A stretch of 48,957 bases of DNA, taken from JAUUSJ01 sp051880475. Its GTDB lineage: Bacteria > Bacillota > Clostridia > Lachnospirales > Lachnospiraceae. Location: the NCBI GenBank assembly GCA_051880475.1, contig JBJEOA010000035.1:1-48957 (forward strand), read 5' to 3'. Under the pieces are notes generated by a model. The model did no database searches. It saw only the letters and a program-made list of their open reading frames with translations, and was not told where the DNA came from. Below, piece by piece: positions 17,372-24,293 of this stretch. The position numbers and the translations under genes are program-made. How positions within the stretch are numbered: the stretch's first letter is position 1; every line of letters begins with the position of its first letter.

Positions 17372-18061
17372 ATGGGAGAAAAAAAATACATGATATCAGA
17401 TGCTTCAAAGAAATTAAATTTAGAAAACCATGTGCTTCGTTATTGGGAAGAAGAATTAGAATTAAATATACCAAGAAATGAATTGGGACATAGATACTAT
17501 ACTGAGAAAGAGCTGCATATACTTCAATGTATCGGTAATTTAAAACAGATGGGATTTCAATTAAAAGCAATCAAACAAATCCTTCCAGAGTTAGAGGAGG
17601 GGGAGGCTGTAAATATGGAAAAGCTTTTAGAAATCCAAGAACAAATTAATCATCAAAGCTTTGGAGAGGAGGCAGTACCATTTATGGAAAAAGAAAATGA
17701 TACATTAATTCCAAAGACAAAGAATGAGAGTAAAGTTGTACCTATCAGAAATAATGAGGGAAAGCTTTTGGAATTTGAGACTGTTATGAATAAAATTATT
17801 GGACATGCTTTGCAGGAAAATAATGGAAGATTAGGGGAAGAAGTGGGAGATCATGTATCAAATCGAGTGATTCGAGAGATGGAATATTTGATGAAAATTC
17901 AGGAGGAGAAGGAGGAGCAGAGATTTAAAAACTTAGATGCTGTGATAAGAGAGCACCAAAAGGGAAGACAAGAAATCGCAGCAGCTCTTGACTGGTTCCC
18001 AAAGAAAAAGAAGAAAAAAAGTAAATTTTTTAGGAGATATGGGAATAAAATAAAGATATAA
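17372..18061 (+). CDS. MerR-type DNA-binding protein of unknown target
   Basis: 229 residues. The N-terminal winged helix of the MerR superfamily (about 5-72: YMISDASKKLNLENHVLRYWEEELELNI, GHRYYTEKELHILQCIGNLKQMGFQLKAIKQIL) is followed by an acidic linker and a long charged helical segment. It ends in a strongly basic tail, KKKKKKSKFFRRYGNKIKI. No effector domain or metal-binding cysteines are visible. I chose ATG 17372 because it has TTGGAGGATGTT upstream; a longer reading from 17291 would run through the leader terminator. Its position after dnaB and the basic tail hint at a chromosome- or nucleic-acid-related role, but this is not shown. Confidence 0.82.
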   Translation: MGEKKYMISDASKKLNLENHVLRYWEEELELNIPRNELGHRYYTEKELHILQCIGNLKQMGFQLKAIKQILPELEEGEAVNMEKLLEIQEQINHQSFGEEAVPFMEKENDTLIPKTKNESKVVPIRNNEGKLLEFETVMNKIIGHALQENNGRLGEEVGDHVSNRVIREMEYLMKIQEEKEEQRFKNLDAVIREHQKGRQEIAAALDWFPKKKKKKSKFFRRYGNKIKI

Positions 18062-18114
18062 TAGTCAGAAAAATAAAAATTTTGATTGCTGTGATAGAAA
18101 ATTTTCATAAATAT

Positions 18115-18148
18115 AAAAAGGACATGCCGTGCAGACATGTCCTTTTTT
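18115..18148. terminator. Bidirectional terminator between the MerR-type gene and ferredoxin
   Basis: aaaggacatg (18117-18126) and catgtccttt (18136-18145) form a 10-bp stem flanked by an A run on the left and a T run on the right, so it can serve both convergent genes. Confidence 0.85.
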
Positions 18149-18165
18149 ACATTTTTTTACTAAAA

Positions 18166-18336
18166 CTATTCTTGAGAAATAGCACCTGTTGGGCATGCGC
18201 CAGCGCAAGCTCCACACTCCATACAAGAATCAGCATCGATTTCGTATTTTCCATCGCCCATAGAAATAGCGCCTGCTGGACATTCGCCTTCGCAAGTTCC
18301 ACAGCAGATACAATCATCAGAAATTACATATGCCAT
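18166..18336 (-). CDS. 2[4Fe-4S] ferredoxin
   Basis: 56 residues, clostridial-type ferredoxin, a low-potential electron carrier in the cytoplasm. Two clusters of the form CxxCxxCxxxCP are present (CICCGTCEGECP and CMECGACAGACP), each followed by GAIS. ATG 18336 has AGGAGG 8 bases upstream. It has its own promoter, ends at TAG 18166-18168, and meets the MerR-type gene at a shared terminator. Likely partners in this type of anaerobe are pyruvate:ferredoxin oxidoreductase, hydrogenase and Rnf, none of which is in the window. Confidence 0.95.
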   Translation of the reverse strand: MAYVISDDCICCGTCEGECPAGAISMGDGKYEIDADSCMECGACAGACPTGAISQE

Positions 18337-18361
18337 AATCATATCCTCCTTAAATTAAATT

Positions 18362-18390
18362 AATATAGTAATATTTGTCGGATGTATCAA
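18362..18390 (-). promoter_or_regulatory. Promoter of the ferredoxin gene
   Basis: On the minus strand TTGATA (18385-18390), a 17-base spacer and TATATT (18362-18367), 26 bases from the ferredoxin start codon. Confidence 0.75.
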
Positions 18391-18470
18391 CTACTCCAAC
18401 TCATACTCCTATGATATAACATTTTTCTAATTATAGCAAGCAAAAAATTGTTGTTTTAAAAAAAATACTG

Positions 18471-18499
18471 TTGCAATCTAAGGTGAAGTAGGATAAAGT
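18471..18499 (+). promoter_or_regulatory. Possible promoter of the gtrA-like operon
   Basis: TTGCAA (18471-18476), a 17-base spacer and TAAAGT (18494-18499). It would place a family 3 structured repeat in the 5' leader of the five-gene operon. Confidence 0.5.
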
Positions 18500-18528
18500 A
18501 ATTGAGTGAAACACTATAAAAGAGAAAA

Positions 18529-18627
18529 AATATTATGATGTGTAATTGCGGGAATTGCTAGGCGGCGAAGAAATTTGCATATAGTTGCTAGGGGAAAAAT
18601 ACCTTTTGCCTCTAACATCATGATATT
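18529..18627 (+). repeat. Structured repeat, family 3, copy A
   Basis: The ends aatattatgatgt (18529-18541) and aacatcatgatatt (18614-18627) pair. The inside contains gggaattgctaggc, gttgctagggg and aaataccttttgcc. Much the same blocks, in the same order and orientation, occur at 37306-37407. About 100 bases, non-coding. It sits between a candidate promoter and the GtrA-like gene. Confidence 0.65.
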
Positions 18628-18676
18628 GAGATAAACAAATGGATGAATCATTATAATCGCAGAAAGAGGATAAGAG

Positions 18677-19093
18677 ATGGAGAATATTAAAAAAATATGG
18701 AAAAGATGGAAACAGATTTTTCTATATCTATTTTTTGGAGGAGTAACAACGGTTGTGAATATTGTTGCTTTTTATATTAGTTATGAATTACTAGGAATTA
18801 ATAGTATTATTAGCACAGTATTTGCATGGATTGCGGCAGTTGCAGTTGCCTATATCACGAATAAGATTTTTGTATTTGAGAGTATTACTACAACATTTGC
18901 AGAGTTAATTCGAGAAATCATAGCTTTTTTATCGTGTCGTCTGCTTTCTCTAGGGGCTGATGTATTTATTATGTGGCTTTTTAATGAAGTACTTGGATAT
19001 AACGCAGTTCTAGTAAAAATATTAGCTAACTTTGTTGTAGTTGTAATGAATTATATTTTTAGCAAATTATTTATATTCAAAGGAGAAGAATAA
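18677..19093 (+). CDS. GtrA-like small membrane protein
   Basis: 138 residues with four predicted membrane helices (about 14-34, 40-62, 75-97, 105-130), the GtrA/DPMS pattern: FLYLFFGGVTTVVNIVAFY and AYITNKIFVF are typical. Members are thought to help flip or position polyprenyl-linked sugars for surface glycosylation. A DPM1-like glycosyltransferase starts 2 bases after the stop, the usual pairing. It is the first gene of a five-gene operon. Confidence 0.9.
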   Translation: MENIKKIWKRWKQIFLYLFFGGVTTVVNIVAFYISYELLGINSIISTVFAWIAAVAVAYITNKIFVFESITTTFAELIREIIAFLSCRLLSLGADVFIMWLFNEVLGYNAVLVKILANFVVVVMNYIFSKLFIFKGEE

Positions 19094-19095
19094 TT

Positions 19096-20046
19096 ATGGA
19101 TAAAATCGCAGTATTGATTCCTTGCTATAATGAGAGTAAAACAATTAAAAAAGTAGTGGAGGATTGTAAGAGAGAACTGCCTGAGGCGGTTATTTATGTA
19201 TATGATAATAATTCGAGTGATGATACAGCAAAAATTGCAAAAGAGGCAGGAGCTATTGTCCGACATGAATATCAACAGGGAAAAGGAAATGTAATTCGAA
19301 GAATGTTTCGAGAGATTAATGCACAGTGTTATATTATGCTAGATGGAGATGATACGTATCCTCCAGAGTTTGCCAGAGCAATGGCAAATCGTGTTTTAGA
19401 GAGAAATGTAGATATGGTTGTGGGCGACCGCCTCTCATCCACTTATTTTACAGAAAATAAGAGACCATTTCATAATTTTGGAAATACTATTGTGAGACAT
19501 TCCATTAATCGTCTCTTTAAGAGCGATATTAAAGATATTATGACAGGGTATCGAGCATTTAGTTATCAGTTCGTAAAGACATTTCCTGTTTTATCAAAAG
19601 GTTTTGAGATCGAGACGGAGATGAGTATTCACGCAGTAGATAAAAATATGCTAGTAGAAAATGAGATTATTGAGTACCGCGACCGTCCAGAGGGAAGTGA
19701 ATCTAAGTTAAATACTTATTCAGATGGAATTAAAGTCTTAAAGACGATTGGAAAACTTTATAAAAACTGCAGACCGCTTGAGTTTTTCTCAGCATTTGCA
19801 GTATTGCTAGTTTTACTTGCTACAGCATTTTTTGTTCCAATTATGATCACATATATTCAGACGGGAACAGTGCCAAACTTTCCAACTTTGATTGTATGTG
19901 GATTTGTTGTCTTAGCTGCGATTCAGTCTTTCTTTGCAGGTCTTATTTTATCGACGATAGCAGAAAAAGATAAGCAGCAGTTTGAATTTCGATTACAGAT
20001 GTTGAGAATTGAGTATGAAAAATTATTAGAGGAAGAGGAAAAGTGA
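19096..20046 (+). CDS. DPM1-like family 2 glycosyltransferase with C-terminal membrane helices
   Basis: 316 residues. A GT-A fold with IAVLIPCYNESKTIKKVV at the N-terminus and the metal/nucleotide site MLDGDDTYPPEFA. The acceptor region VVGDRLSSTYF and GYRAFSYQFVKTFPVLSKGFEIETEM follow. Two membrane helices (about 233-258 and 265-290) precede a charged tail. It probably transfers a sugar to polyprenyl phosphate, with the GtrA-like protein as its membrane partner. The stop overlaps the next gene's GTG by three bases. Confidence 0.9.
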   Translation: MDKIAVLIPCYNESKTIKKVVEDCKRELPEAVIYVYDNNSSDDTAKIAKEAGAIVRHEYQQGKGNVIRRMFREINAQCYIMLDGDDTYPPEFARAMANRVLERNVDMVVGDRLSSTYFTENKRPFHNFGNTIVRHSINRLFKSDIKDIMTGYRAFSYQFVKTFPVLSKGFEIETEMSIHAVDKNMLVENEIIEYRDRPEGSESKLNTYSDGIKVLKTIGKLYKNCRPLEFFSAFAVLLVLLATAFFVPIMITYIQTGTVPNFPTLIVCGFVVLAAIQSFFAGLILSTIAEKDKQQFEFRLQMLRIEYEKLLEEEEK

Positions 20047-21011
20047 TAGAGAAAATCATAAAAGAAGGAAATGAATGGAAATACGAGATAAAAGAAGGAG
20101 AAGTGAGTATTTTATCTTATTTAGGAGAGGATATGGAGGTGGAAGTTCCAAAAAAAATAGAGGGACTTCCTGTCGTAGCTTTGGAAAAACATGCCTTTTA
20201 TGAGAAAAAAAGTTTAAATAGAGTATCTCTTCCATCCACGATTTGTAGGATGGGAGAGTACGCTTTTAGTGAATGCCGGGCTTTATGTGAAATAGAGATA
20301 CCGGCTTCTCTTATAAAAATAAGCAGACATGCTTTTTATAATTGTAGAAAACTAGAGCGAGTTATTTTATGGGATACAGTTAGAGATATTGAGGATGGCG
20401 CGTTTAAAAATTGCTATGAACTTCGCGAGATTAAATTATTTCTAAAAACGAGGAAAAATACAGCACTTAATCAAATTTTATATGACAGTAAGAATAAAAT
20501 GACGGTCGAGCTTTGGAGGGATGATATTGTCGCAAAACTAGAAATTCCAGAGTATGCCCTAGATTCTCAGATAGATATTAATTCTAGGGCATTTCATGAA
20601 GTAATTCACGGAATGGGCAGTGTATTTCGAGATTGGGTTTCTTTTCAGTATATGGATTTTGATAAGTATGATGCATTATTTGATGCGATGGTGCGGGAAG
20701 AAAAGATGGAAGATGTCATAAATATGGCCTTTGGACGTCTTAGATATCCGTTTGAATTGTCGCAAAAAAACAAAGAAAAATATGAATCTTATATGAAAGA
20801 AAATATGAGAGAGGTACTTAAAGTATTTATAAAAGATTACAAAAAAGATGCGTTTTCTTGGTTACTCACCTCTTTTGCTGGTATTGAGAAAAATATTATA
20901 GATGAATGCATAGATATGACGATAAAAGAAGGGCAAAATGAGTTTACTGTCTTATTAATGGCATATCGCAGAAAAAATTATAGGAAAAAAGAAAAGAGTT
21001 TTGACTTATGA
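20043..21011 (+). CDS. BspA-type leucine-rich repeat protein, intracellular
   Basis: 322 residues with a GTG start that overlaps the upstream stop. Residues about 25-150 form LRR_5/BspA repeats (HAFYEKKSLNRVSLPS, YAFSECRALCEIEIPASL, HAFYNCRKLERVILWDT, GAFKNCYELREIKLF). The second half (about 195-310) is a charged helical domain I do not recognise (FDALFDAMVREEKMEDVINMAFGRLRYP). There is no signal peptide, unlike surface BspA proteins, so a cytoplasmic binding or adaptor role is inferred. It is translationally coupled to the VWA/metallopeptidase gene (ATGA overlap). Confidence 0.82.
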   Translation: MIEKIIKEGNEWKYEIKEGEVSILSYLGEDMEVEVPKKIEGLPVVALEKHAFYEKKSLNRVSLPSTICRMGEYAFSECRALCEIEIPASLIKISRHAFYNCRKLERVILWDTVRDIEDGAFKNCYELREIKLFLKTRKNTALNQILYDSKNKMTVELWRDDIVAKLEIPEYALDSQIDINSRAFHEVIHGMGSVFRDWVSFQYMDFDKYDALFDAMVREEKMEDVINMAFGRLRYPFELSQKNKEKYESYMKENMREVLKVFIKDYKKDAFSWLLTSFAGIEKNIIDECIDMTIKEGQNEFTVLLMAYRRKNYRKKEKSFDL

Positions 21012-22318
21012 TAGAGGGATTAGAGCAAAAATTAAATACGATAGGAGAGAAGGTTTTAGATGCCGCGAGGCAGGAAATTTGTCTGTCAATGAGATATTTA
21101 GATATCGCAGTTTATTCTTTTTTGGACAGACAGATGGAGCAGATACAAAAACTAGGGACAGATGGAAAGTATGTCTATTATAATCTTCCTTGTATTTGTA
21201 ATCAGTATCGAGAAAATCGGGCATTACTAAATCGAACATTTTTGCATATGGTACTCCACTGCCTTTTTTTACATCCATTTAGAAAAATTGGAAAAAGAAA
21301 AAAAGGAGATTATTATCTCGCCTGTGATATTGCGGTGGAGTCCATCATTGATGAACTTCCATACGAAAGTATTAAAAAAGAAGGCATAGAGCAGAGAAGA
21401 CAAGTTTATGAGAAATTAAGGGAAAAAATGCCAGTACTCACAGCCGAGGCTATTTATGAACATATTTTAGAAATATCTAGAACGAAAAAAGATTTGGATA
21501 CGTTATTAGAAATGTTTGCGATGGACGACCATATGTTTTGGAGAAATGAAGATGAGGATAAGGAAAATCCTCAGTATATTCAAAATGAGAGGGAGTGGCA
21601 AGATAAAAGTAGAAAAATTCAGACAGATTTAGAGACATTTTCAAGTGGCGGTGGTCAAGGCTCTGAGGGAATTTGTGAGGCACTTCAAGTAGAAAATGAA
21701 GAGAAAACGGTTTACCGAGATTTTTTGAAAAAATTTGTTGTGATGCGAGAAGAAATGCAGCTTGATATGGACGCTTTTGACTATGCGTTTTATACACTTG
21801 GTCTAGATTTATATGGAAATATGCCGTTGATTGAGCCTCTTGAGACGAAAGAGGTACAAAAAATCCATGACTTTGTTATCGCAATTGACACCTCTTTGTC
21901 TTGCTCGAAGGAGCTTGTAAAGAAATTTCTTCAAGAGACGTACTCAATATTAAAAGACGAGGAAAGTTTCTTTAAGAAAATGAATCTTTGTCTTGTGCAA
22001 TGCGATGATAAAATTCAAAAAAGTGATTTTATTCACAATGAAGAAGAATTAGAAGAATATATGGAGCATTTGGAAATAAAAGGAATGGGGGGAACTGATT
22101 TTAGACCAGTTTTTTCTCATGTAAATGAGCTCGTAGAGCAAAAAAAGTTGACTCAGCTTAAGGGAATGATTTATTTTACGGATGGATACGGCATTTATCC
22201 AAAGCAATGTCCAAAGTATCAGACTGCGTTTGTATTTTTGAACGATAATTATGAAAAGGGAAAAGTTCCAGCTTGGGCAATTCAAGTAAAAGCAAGATTA
22301 GAAGAGGAGAGGCATTAG
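21008..22318 (+). CDS. VWA-like protein with metallopeptidase-like N-terminal domain (DUF2201 type)
   Basis: 436 residues. The N-terminal domain (about 1-130) resembles the metallopeptidase-like part of DUF2201 proteins. Where an HExxH zinc motif is expected it reads LHMVLHCLFLHP, keeping the histidines but replacing the Glu by Met, so protease activity is doubtful. After an acidic linker comes a von Willebrand A-like domain (about 285-430) with an intact MIDAS: IAIDTSLSCS, GMGGTDF and YFTDGYG. Such VWA proteins work with MoxR AAA+ ATPases; the ATPase gene follows 4 bases later. The most likely role is substrate recognition or scaffolding in a metal-dependent chaperone-like complex. Confidence 0.82.
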   Translation: MIEGLEQKLNTIGEKVLDAARQEICLSMRYLDIAVYSFLDRQMEQIQKLGTDGKYVYYNLPCICNQYRENRALLNRTFLHMVLHCLFLHPFRKIGKRKKGDYYLACDIAVESIIDELPYESIKKEGIEQRRQVYEKLREKMPVLTAEAIYEHILEISRTKKDLDTLLEMFAMDDHMFWRNEDEDKENPQYIQNEREWQDKSRKIQTDLETFSSGGGQGSEGICEALQVENEEKTVYRDFLKKFVVMREEMQLDMDAFDYAFYTLGLDLYGNMPLIEPLETKEVQKIHDFVIAIDTSLSCSKELVKKFLQETYSILKDEESFFKKMNLCLVQCDDKIQKSDFIHNEEELEEYMEHLEIKGMGGTDFRPVFSHVNELVEQKKLTQLKGMIYFTDGYGIYPKQCPKYQTAFVFLNDNYEKGKVPAWAIQVKARLEEERH

Positions 22319-22322
22319 GAAG

Positions 22323-23852
22323 ATGAATATAAAAGAAGCAAAGGAACAGATAAAAAATACAGTACAAGTTTATTTGAAAAAAGATGATAATGGAGAGTAT
22401 AAAATACCAGTCATTCATCAAAGACCGATTTTATTAATCGGGGCTCCGGGAATTGGAAAAACAGCGATTATGGAGCAGGTAGCGAGGGAATGTAATATTG
22501 GACTTGTCGCATACACAATCACACATCACACAAGGCAGAGTGCAATTGGACTTCCCGTTATTGAGAAAAAAATGTATGGCGATAGAGAATATACCGTTAC
22601 AGAATATACGATGAGTGAAATCATTTCTTCTATTTATAATCAGATGGAAGAAAGAGGAGTGAGAGAGGGAATTTTATTTATCGATGAGATTAACTGTGTG
22701 TCCGAGACATTAGCTCCTACCATGTTACAGTTTTTACAAAAGAAAACTTTTGGCATGCATGAAGTTCCAGAAGGTTGGATTATCGTCGCTGCGGGAAATC
22801 CTCCTGAATATAATAGGTCGGTTAAGGAATTTGATATTGTAACGCTAGACCGCTTAAAATGGATTGATGTGGAGCCAGATTATAATGTGTGGAGAGAGTA
22901 CGCCTATGAGCAGCAGATTCACGGAGCAATTTTATCTTATCTCGATATAAAGAAAGAACATTTTTATGAGATTAAAACGACAGTGGATGGAAAAGAATTT
23001 GCCACTCCAAGAGGTTGGGAAGATTTGTCAAAATTAATGAGAGTTTATGAGGAGATGAATCTAAAGATAGATGAAAATGTAATTTGCCAGTATTTACAGC
23101 ATAAACAAATCGCCAAAGATTTTGCTAATTATGTTGATTTATATGCAAAGTATAAAGAGCAGTATCGAGTGGATGATATCGTCGAGGGAAGAATAAGAGA
23201 AGAGACGATTGCTAAGGTAAAAGAGGCTAGGTTTGATGAGAAATTAAGTTTGCTTGGCTTATTGGTCGATAAACTTGGACAGATTTGCAATGAGGCTGAG
23301 GAGGAAGAGTTATATGTAGAACAATTGTTCTCGTTTTTAAAAGAAATCAAACAGCAGACAAAAGCCTCTTGGAGACAGGATGAGGGAATTTTAAATTTAC
23401 TTCAAGATTTTATCGCATTTGAGAAAGAAAAATGGGAGAAAAATAAGAAGTTTATGGCTGTGAAGGATAGAGTGGCAAAAAAGAGAAGCATTGAAACGGT
23501 GGAAAATTACCTTAAGATGCTAGAAAAGAGAAATATGAAGGATATGGAAGCCGGATTTGACTTTATCAAGGGACAGTTTGAGTTTGCAAAAGATGAGAGA
23601 ATACAAAAAATTGAGCTTGGAGAATCTGCTCTCTCTTATGCTTTCTTATTTATGGAGCGTGCATTTAGTGCGAGTCAGGAGATGGCGATTTTTATGACGA
23701 ATCTTACTTCTAATTTGTCTATTATGAAATTTATTCGGGAAAATGATTGTGAGGAGTATTATAAGTATCAAGAGGAATTATTTTTTGATAAAAAACAACA
23801 AGATATTTTAGGAGAGATAGATAAAATTCAAAAAATTTTAGATTTAAGCTAA
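22323..23852 (+). CDS. MoxR-like AAA+ ATPase
   Basis: 509 residues. The N-terminal AAA+ module has Walker A LIGAPGIGKTAIM (about 37-49), Walker B GILFIDEINCV (about 116-126) and the sensor 1 region IIVAAGNPPEYNRSVKEFD. The C-terminal 230 residues are helical and charged, probably an oligomerisation or partner-binding part. It is the last gene of the operon and pairs with the upstream VWA protein, as in RavA-ViaA and other MoxR-VWA systems. No terminator is obvious immediately after it. The target complex is unknown. Confidence 0.87.
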   Translation: MNIKEAKEQIKNTVQVYLKKDDNGEYKIPVIHQRPILLIGAPGIGKTAIMEQVARECNIGLVAYTITHHTRQSAIGLPVIEKKMYGDREYTVTEYTMSEIISSIYNQMEERGVREGILFIDEINCVSETLAPTMLQFLQKKTFGMHEVPEGWIIVAAGNPPEYNRSVKEFDIVTLDRLKWIDVEPDYNVWREYAYEQQIHGAILSYLDIKKEHFYEIKTTVDGKEFATPRGWEDLSKLMRVYEEMNLKIDENVICQYLQHKQIAKDFANYVDLYAKYKEQYRVDDIVEGRIREETIAKVKEARFDEKLSLLGLLVDKLGQICNEAEEEELYVEQLFSFLKEIKQQTKASWRQDEGILNLLQDFIAFEKEKWEKNKKFMAVKDRVAKKRSIETVENYLKMLEKRNMKDMEAGFDFIKGQFEFAKDERIQKIELGESALSYAFLFMERAFSASQEMAIFMTNLTSNLSIMKFIRENDCEEYYKYQEELFFDKKQQDILGEIDKIQKILDLS

Positions 23853-23983
23853 TACTTGAAGGAGGATATCAAAAATCATAGGAGAAAATTTATATGTATT
23901 ATATTGCTCTGATTTCCTCAGAAATGTCACTAAAAAAGGGGAAAAAAATCTCTAAAATAAGTGTGGTATTATAAAAAGAAACG

Positions 23984-23992
23984 TGATATAAT
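23984..23992 (+). promoter_or_regulatory. Extended -10 promoter upstream of pnp
   Basis: TGATATAAT with no good -35 (tggtat lies 17 bases before it). It predicts a transcript start near 23999 and thus a leader of about 295 bases. Confidence 0.6.
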
Positions 23993-23998
23993 GCAAAA

Positions 23999-24293
23999 GA
24001 TGTACCCCGTAGATATATTTTGTTTTATATCTTTTGGGGGGATATGCTATGTCCTTATATAGTAACTGTATTTTACGGACATGGCATATATAGATGAAAG
24101 TCATGAGTGAAAACCGAGACTTCTGAAAAGCACACTAAGAATGTGAAAGTAGTGTATTTTTCAGTTGTTTCGGCGCTCATGCAAAAAAGGTATGCGAAAA
24201 GAGTATACTTTATCATATGCCCTACGGGCTTAGAAACAGCATAGCTGTTTCGCAATATATACTGTATGAAAGTTGAATAAAAGGAGATTTAAA
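23999..24293 (+). promoter_or_regulatory. Long structured leader of pnp
   Basis: Gene-free but rich in stems. ccccgtagatata pairs with tatatcttttgggg (24005-24040). atgtcc pairs with ggacat (24048-24083). A long two-part stem catgag/ctcatg (24103-24182) encloses ccgagacttctgaaaa/ttttcagttgtttcgg. A perfect hairpin gaaacagc/gctgtttc lies at 24231-24251. In E. coli pnp is autoregulated through its leader; a comparable but unrelated control is possible here. I cannot assign it to a known RNA family. Confidence 0.6.
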
